Assembly: GCA_947389015.1 (NCBI GenBank)
Contig: CANDVA010000001.1
Span: forward strand, 1-64,000
Source: an uncultured Clostridia bacterium
Lineage (GTDB): Bacteria > Bacillota > Clostridia > Oscillospirales > Ruminococcaceae
DNA length: 64,000 bases
Direction of reading: 5' to 3'
Position numbers and translations under genes: made by a program. This document shows, one piece after another, positions 60,285 to 64,000 of this stretch; within the stretch, counting starts at the first letter, position 1; every line of letters starts with the position of its first letter. Under the pieces are notes generated by a model. That model was not told where the DNA came from, made no database searches, and was given only the letters and a program-made list of their open reading frames with translations.

Positions 60285-60828
60285 ATTCAAAGCCCTCCTT
60301 TTCAAGTGCTGTTTTCAGTGCTATTCTCGCACGGTAGACTAATGTTTCGATGTTGTGAACGCTCTTTTTCATCACGGCGGCGGTCTCTTTATTGGAAAGC
60401 TCCTCAAAATAAGTGAGCCACAATACCTGCTGATACTCGGACTTCAGCGTTCCCATTGCGCGGTGAACGGCAATTTTGCGCTCCTCGCGTATGTATGACT
60501 GCTCCAAGCTCTCCCTGTCGTCTTTAAGGGTATCGGAAAGCTCCTCTATCGCGATAACGTTCCCGTGATTTTTTCTGAGATAGTCGATCGCGGCGTTTCG
60601 CCCTATAGTATAGAGAAACGTCTTGAACGACGAGTTTTCGCGGAAATGCGGTCTGCGTACCGCGAGCTTTACAAACGCGTCCTCGCAAAGCTCCTCGGCA
60701 ACGGTAAGATTGCGCACAAAGCTGTTGAGATAGAGTATAAGCCCATCCTTGTAGTCGCGGACTATTTCGACGATACCGTTGTCGTCGCCCGTGAGAAAAC
60801 GGCGGTAGCTACTTTCACCGTTCGGCAT
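60271..60828 (-). CDS. ECF-type RNA polymerase sigma factor (module 3)
   Basis: 185 aa. Region 2: AEELCEDAFVKLAV and FKTFLYTIGRNAAIDYLRK; region 4: LKSEYQQVLWLTYFEELSNKE and a final YRARIALKTALEKE helix. Closer to a SigX/M-like ECF layout than modules 1 and 2. Start follows AAAGGGGGA. Operon of two with the antagonist. Confidence 0.9.
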   Translation of the reverse strand: MPNGESSYRRFLTGDDNGIVEIVRDYKDGLILYLNSFVRNLTVAEELCEDAFVKLAVRRPHFRENSSFKTFLYTIGRNAAIDYLRKNHGNVIAIEELSDTLKDDRESLEQSYIREERKIAVHRAMGTLKSEYQQVLWLTYFEELSNKETAAVMKKSVHNIETLVYRARIALKTALEKEGFEYEEL

Positions 60829-60851
60829 TTGCTTATTCCCCCTTTCACTTG

Positions 60852-60878
60852 TTAGACGGAGATTTTTGGGAAAACCTC
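60852..60878 (-). promoter_or_regulatory. Candidate autoregulatory ECF promoter, module 3
   Basis: On the minus strand GAGGTTTTC (60878-60870) and CGTCTAA (60858-60852); CGTC is a common ECF -10 core. About 24 bases before the sigma gene. Confidence 0.45.
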
Positions 60879-60897
60879 ACGATTTTATAAAAAATAC

Positions 60898-60937
60898 TTG
60901 ACAAATTTAAATGTATGCAGTATAATACCTATATAGG
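60898..60937 (+). promoter_or_regulatory. Promoter and palindromic operator of the marR-flavodoxin operon
   Basis: TTGACA (60898-60903), 17-base spacer, TATAAT (60921-60926), then the perfect 10-bp palindrome CCTATATAGG (60928-60937) just inside the transcribed region, a fitting spot for MarR repression. Confidence 0.75.
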
Positions 60938-60965
60938 CAATATATTACCCAATGGAGGTTATGCG

Positions 60966-61421
60966 ATGTACGATCTTGAAAATATGGATCAGCGGCTTAT
61001 AGCGTATATAAATATTTTCATCTGCGCGAACCGTTTACAGGCGATAATGGACAGCGGTCTGGAGGACATCACCGCCAAGCAGTGGCTGGCGATAATGATG
61101 ATCGACGCGTTCCCCGAGCCGCCGACGCTGAAACAGATATCGGAGATGTCGGGAGTTACGCACCAAAGTATGCGGCAGATAGTCGACAGGCTTATTGACA
61201 AGGGATTTCTCGCAGTAGTTCCCGACAAAAAGGACAAGCGCGCGATACGCCTTATGAAAACCCCCGCCTCCGATAATATCCGCACCAAAAAGGAAGGGCA
61301 GAACAAGGAGTTCGTATTCAGGCTGTTCGAGTGCCTTGACGAAGAGGAGACCGCGGCGTACTGTTCGGCGCTGGCAAAGCTGTGCGAGCGGCTTAACGAG
61401 TTAAAGGAGGAAAACAAATGA
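60966..61421 (+). CDS. MarR-family transcriptional regulator
   Basis: 151 aa from ATG 60966 after ATGGAGGTT. Winged helix: LTAKQWLAIMMI-like region (here ITAKQWLAIMMIDAF), LKQISEMSGVTHQSMRQIVDRLIDKGF, and wing VPDKKDKRAIRLM. Represses or activates by small-molecule or redox signals in the family. Overlaps the flavodoxin gene by 4 bases, so that gene is the probable target. Confidence 0.92.
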   Translation: MYDLENMDQRLIAYINIFICANRLQAIMDSGLEDITAKQWLAIMMIDAFPEPPTLKQISEMSGVTHQSMRQIVDRLIDKGFLAVVPDKKDKRAIRLMKTPASDNIRTKKEGQNKEFVFRLFECLDEEETAAYCSALAKLCERLNELKEENK

Positions 61422-61936
61422 AAACGATAGTTGTATACAAGTCGAAGTACGGCTATACAAAACGTTACGCCGAGTGGATAGCCGAGGAGCTGGGCTGCGA
61501 TATCAAGGAAAACGCCGCGCTCGGCGACATTCTCGGATATGACATGATAATATGCGGCGGCGGTTGCTACGCGGGGACGATAAACGGCTCAAAGCTGATA
61601 ACGAAGAACCTTGCGCGGCTCTCGGAGAAGAAGCTGATACTATTCGCAGTGGGCTCAAGCTCGGGCGCGGACAAGGACATTGTCCCGTTCTGGGAGAAAA
61701 ATCTCACCGCCGAGCAACGGCAAGCTGTCGCGCATTTTTATCTGCGCGGCGGCTTCGATTACGGCAGGCTTGGCAGCGCCGACAAGCTGCTGATGAATAT
61801 GCTGAAATCGCATTTAAAGAAGATCAAAGACCCCGACGAGGAGACCCGCGGACTTCTCGCCGCCTACGATACTCCCGTGGACTTTACCGACAATGAACGG
61901 TTGACTGAGCTGCTGAAATACGTGAAAAATGTATGA
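61418..61936 (+). CDS. Flavodoxin-domain protein
   Basis: 172 aa. FMN phosphate loop VVYKSKYGYTKRYAEWIA near the start, ICGGGCYAGTINGSK loop and FAVGSSSG; the form is that of flavodoxin-5/HemG-like proteins rather than electron-carrier flavodoxins. With its MarR neighbour it may form a small redox-response unit (inference). Closed by a terminator. Confidence 0.85.
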   Translation: MKTIVVYKSKYGYTKRYAEWIAEELGCDIKENAALGDILGYDMIICGGGCYAGTINGSKLITKNLARLSEKKLILFAVGSSSGADKDIVPFWEKNLTAEQRQAVAHFYLRGGFDYGRLGSADKLLMNMLKSHLKKIKDPDEETRGLLAAYDTPVDFTDNERLTELLKYVKNV

Positions 61937-61941
61937 TACAA

Positions 61942-61968
61942 AAAGCGGAGAGTTTTGCTCTCCGCTTT
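61942..61968. terminator. Convergent terminator between flavodoxin gene and guaB
   Basis: 11-bp perfect stem AAAGCGGAGAG (61942-61952)/CTCTCCGCTTT (61958-61968), loop TTTTG. Confidence 0.8.
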
Positions 61969-61981
61969 GCTATATACGTAA

Positions 61982-63463
<1,482 letters not shown>

Positions 63464-63509
63464 CTACACAATCTTCATATTTATCAACCGATAGAATATT
63501 ATTGTTACT

Positions 63510-63539
63510 ATTATACACCAAACAATAATTTATTGTCAA
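63510..63539 (-). promoter_or_regulatory. Sigma-A promoter of guaB
   Basis: On the minus strand TTGACA (63539-63534), 18-base spacer, TATAAT (63515-63510). No purine-riboswitch-like structure was seen in the ~55-base leader. Confidence 0.82.
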
Positions 63540-63644
63540 GCGAAACAAAAAAGAAAAATACACAAATATCTTTACTTTTTTCAGCCGAGTTTGGAACATT
63601 TTAACGCACTTAACAAAATTTCTGTGAAAAAATGGATTTACTTC

Positions 63645-63673
63645 TTGACTTGACGGCAATTTTATTATAGAAT
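63645..63673 (+). promoter_or_regulatory. Promoter of the last, partial gene
   Basis: TTGACT (63645-63650), 17-base spacer, TAGAAT (63668-63673), giving a leader of about 160 bases. Confidence 0.6.
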
Positions 63674-63679
63674 ATATTT

Positions 63680-63839
63680 GTATGGTGTAAAAGAGCTGAG
63701 TTTCGGCTGTGTCGAAACCCTATGCGTTTTTGGCTTTGGATTGCCCTTATGGCAATTCAATTTCACACTTCGCGTGAAAACGCCAAAAGCCGCGCGTTGC
63801 TCCTCCGGTTTACGCGACTAATTAGGAGTGTTTTTTGAT
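63680..63839 (+). promoter_or_regulatory. Long structured leader, unidentified cis-acting RNA candidate
   Basis: Contains GTTTCG-gctgtgt-CGAAAC (~63699-63717), ATTGCC-cttat-GGCAAT (~63739-63755), a longer-range TTTTGGC/GCCAAAA pairing enclosing it, and CTCCT...AGGAG, the last pairing the ribosome site at ~63823-63829 with an upstream stretch. No riboswitch class recognised. Confidence 0.4.
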
Positions 63840-64000
63840 ATGGAGATCTTATATCCCGATTATGATAATTGCATAGCCAACCTTGCCTGCTCGATTATGA
63901 AGCACTTCGGAGTCGAGCCGCCGAATCCCACCCTGCCGCTTGCGGACGGGCTGCTGGATAAGCGGTACAAGAACGTTGTTGTAATGCTCCTTGACGGAAT
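63840..64000 (+). CDS. Alkaline-phosphatase-superfamily protein (5' part only)
   Basis: Only the first 53 codons are in the window. ATG follows TTAGGAGTG. The segment KRYKNVVVMLLDGM matches the start of nucleotide pyrophosphatase/phosphodiesterase and phosphopentomutase-like enzymes, in which the Asp of LLDG binds metal. The rest is cut by the window edge. Confidence 0.6.
   Translation, partial: MEILYPDYDNCIANLACSIMKHFGVEPPNPTLPLADGLLDKRYKNVVVMLLDG

Noticed and set aside
63710-63716. Exact TGTCGAA (Spo0A-box core) in the last leader
   Set aside because: It lies downstream of the promoter and forms one arm of a hairpin, so a Spo0A role is unlikely.

Overview
The window reads as chromosomal DNA of a spore-forming, gut-type member of the Clostridia, most likely Oscillospiraceae/Ruminococcus-like. 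Reasons: spoIIE, dpaA/dpaB and a SpoIIQ-like M23 gene; a glgB-glgC-glgD glycogen operon; a cellobiose 2-epimerase closely resembling the Ruminococcus albus enzyme; a GH43 xylosidase; AGGAGG-type ribosome sites; and consensus TTGACA/TATAAT promoters. The genus is inferred. No rRNA, tRNA, CRISPR array, transposase or phage gene was seen.

Layout. 1-2477: end of a hairpin-rich repeat, then spoIIE. 2476-2846: a full repeat copy. 3.0-7.7 kb: glgBCD. 7.7-9.4 kb: ECF sigma/anti-sigma pair 1. 9.4-16.9 kb: nine tightly packed minus-strand genes (Sel1 protein, YD-like lipoprotein, TerY-C zinc protein, atypical kinase, two small membrane proteins, two GNATs, GH43). 17.0-19.1 kb: VanZ-like gene plus three membrane-anchored unknowns. 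19.1-21.8 kb: ylxM-ffh-orf-rpsP-khpA. 21.9-23.8 kb: FTR-like redox protein and a MerR/GyrI-like pair under twin operators. 23.8-27.8 kb: cellobiose epimerase and secA (minus). 27.9-33 kb: transglutaminase lipoprotein, chemoreceptor, BofC-like protein.

33.1-38.9 kb holds the most unusual cluster: acyltransferase, ACP, a fused ketosynthase plus inactive ketosynthase, ketoreductase, dehydratase, phosphopantetheinyl transferase and a flavoprotein, with no enoyl reductase. It looks like a minimal type II polyene or unusual-lipid pathway; a perfect 19-bp inverted repeat lies just upstream of its promoter. 38.9-43.1 kb: dpaAB, a GH25 lysozyme and a SpoIIQ-like gene (minus). 43.17-43.57 kb: second repeat copy. 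43.7-46.9 kb: EAL-HDOD protein, FkbM methyltransferase and an unknown. 47-53 kb: ECF sigma/anti-sigma pair 2 fused in context to an ABC importer lacking its ATPase; the anti-sigma and the binding protein both carry propeller-like sensor regions. 53.1-57.3 kb: a GntR/YtrA-type ABC exporter operon ending in a TraB/GumN lipoprotein. 57.5-59.2 kb: a degenerate acyltransferase-like protein, an ACP lacking the attachment serine, and a patatin. 59.2-60.8 kb: ECF pair 3. 60.9-61.9 kb: MarR plus flavodoxin. 62-63.5 kb: guaB. 63.8 kb to the end: start of a phosphatase-superfamily gene behind a long structured leader.

Three themes recur. There are three independent ECF sigma/anti-sigma modules with three different candidate autoregulatory promoters. 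Two separate acyl-carrier/acyltransferase clusters are present, one intact and one degenerate. A dispersed non-coding repeat of about 0.37-0.40 kb has terminal inverted repeats and a run of hairpins, two of whose loops are exactly inverted between copies. All positions come from reading the sequence by hand; no database search or folding program was run.
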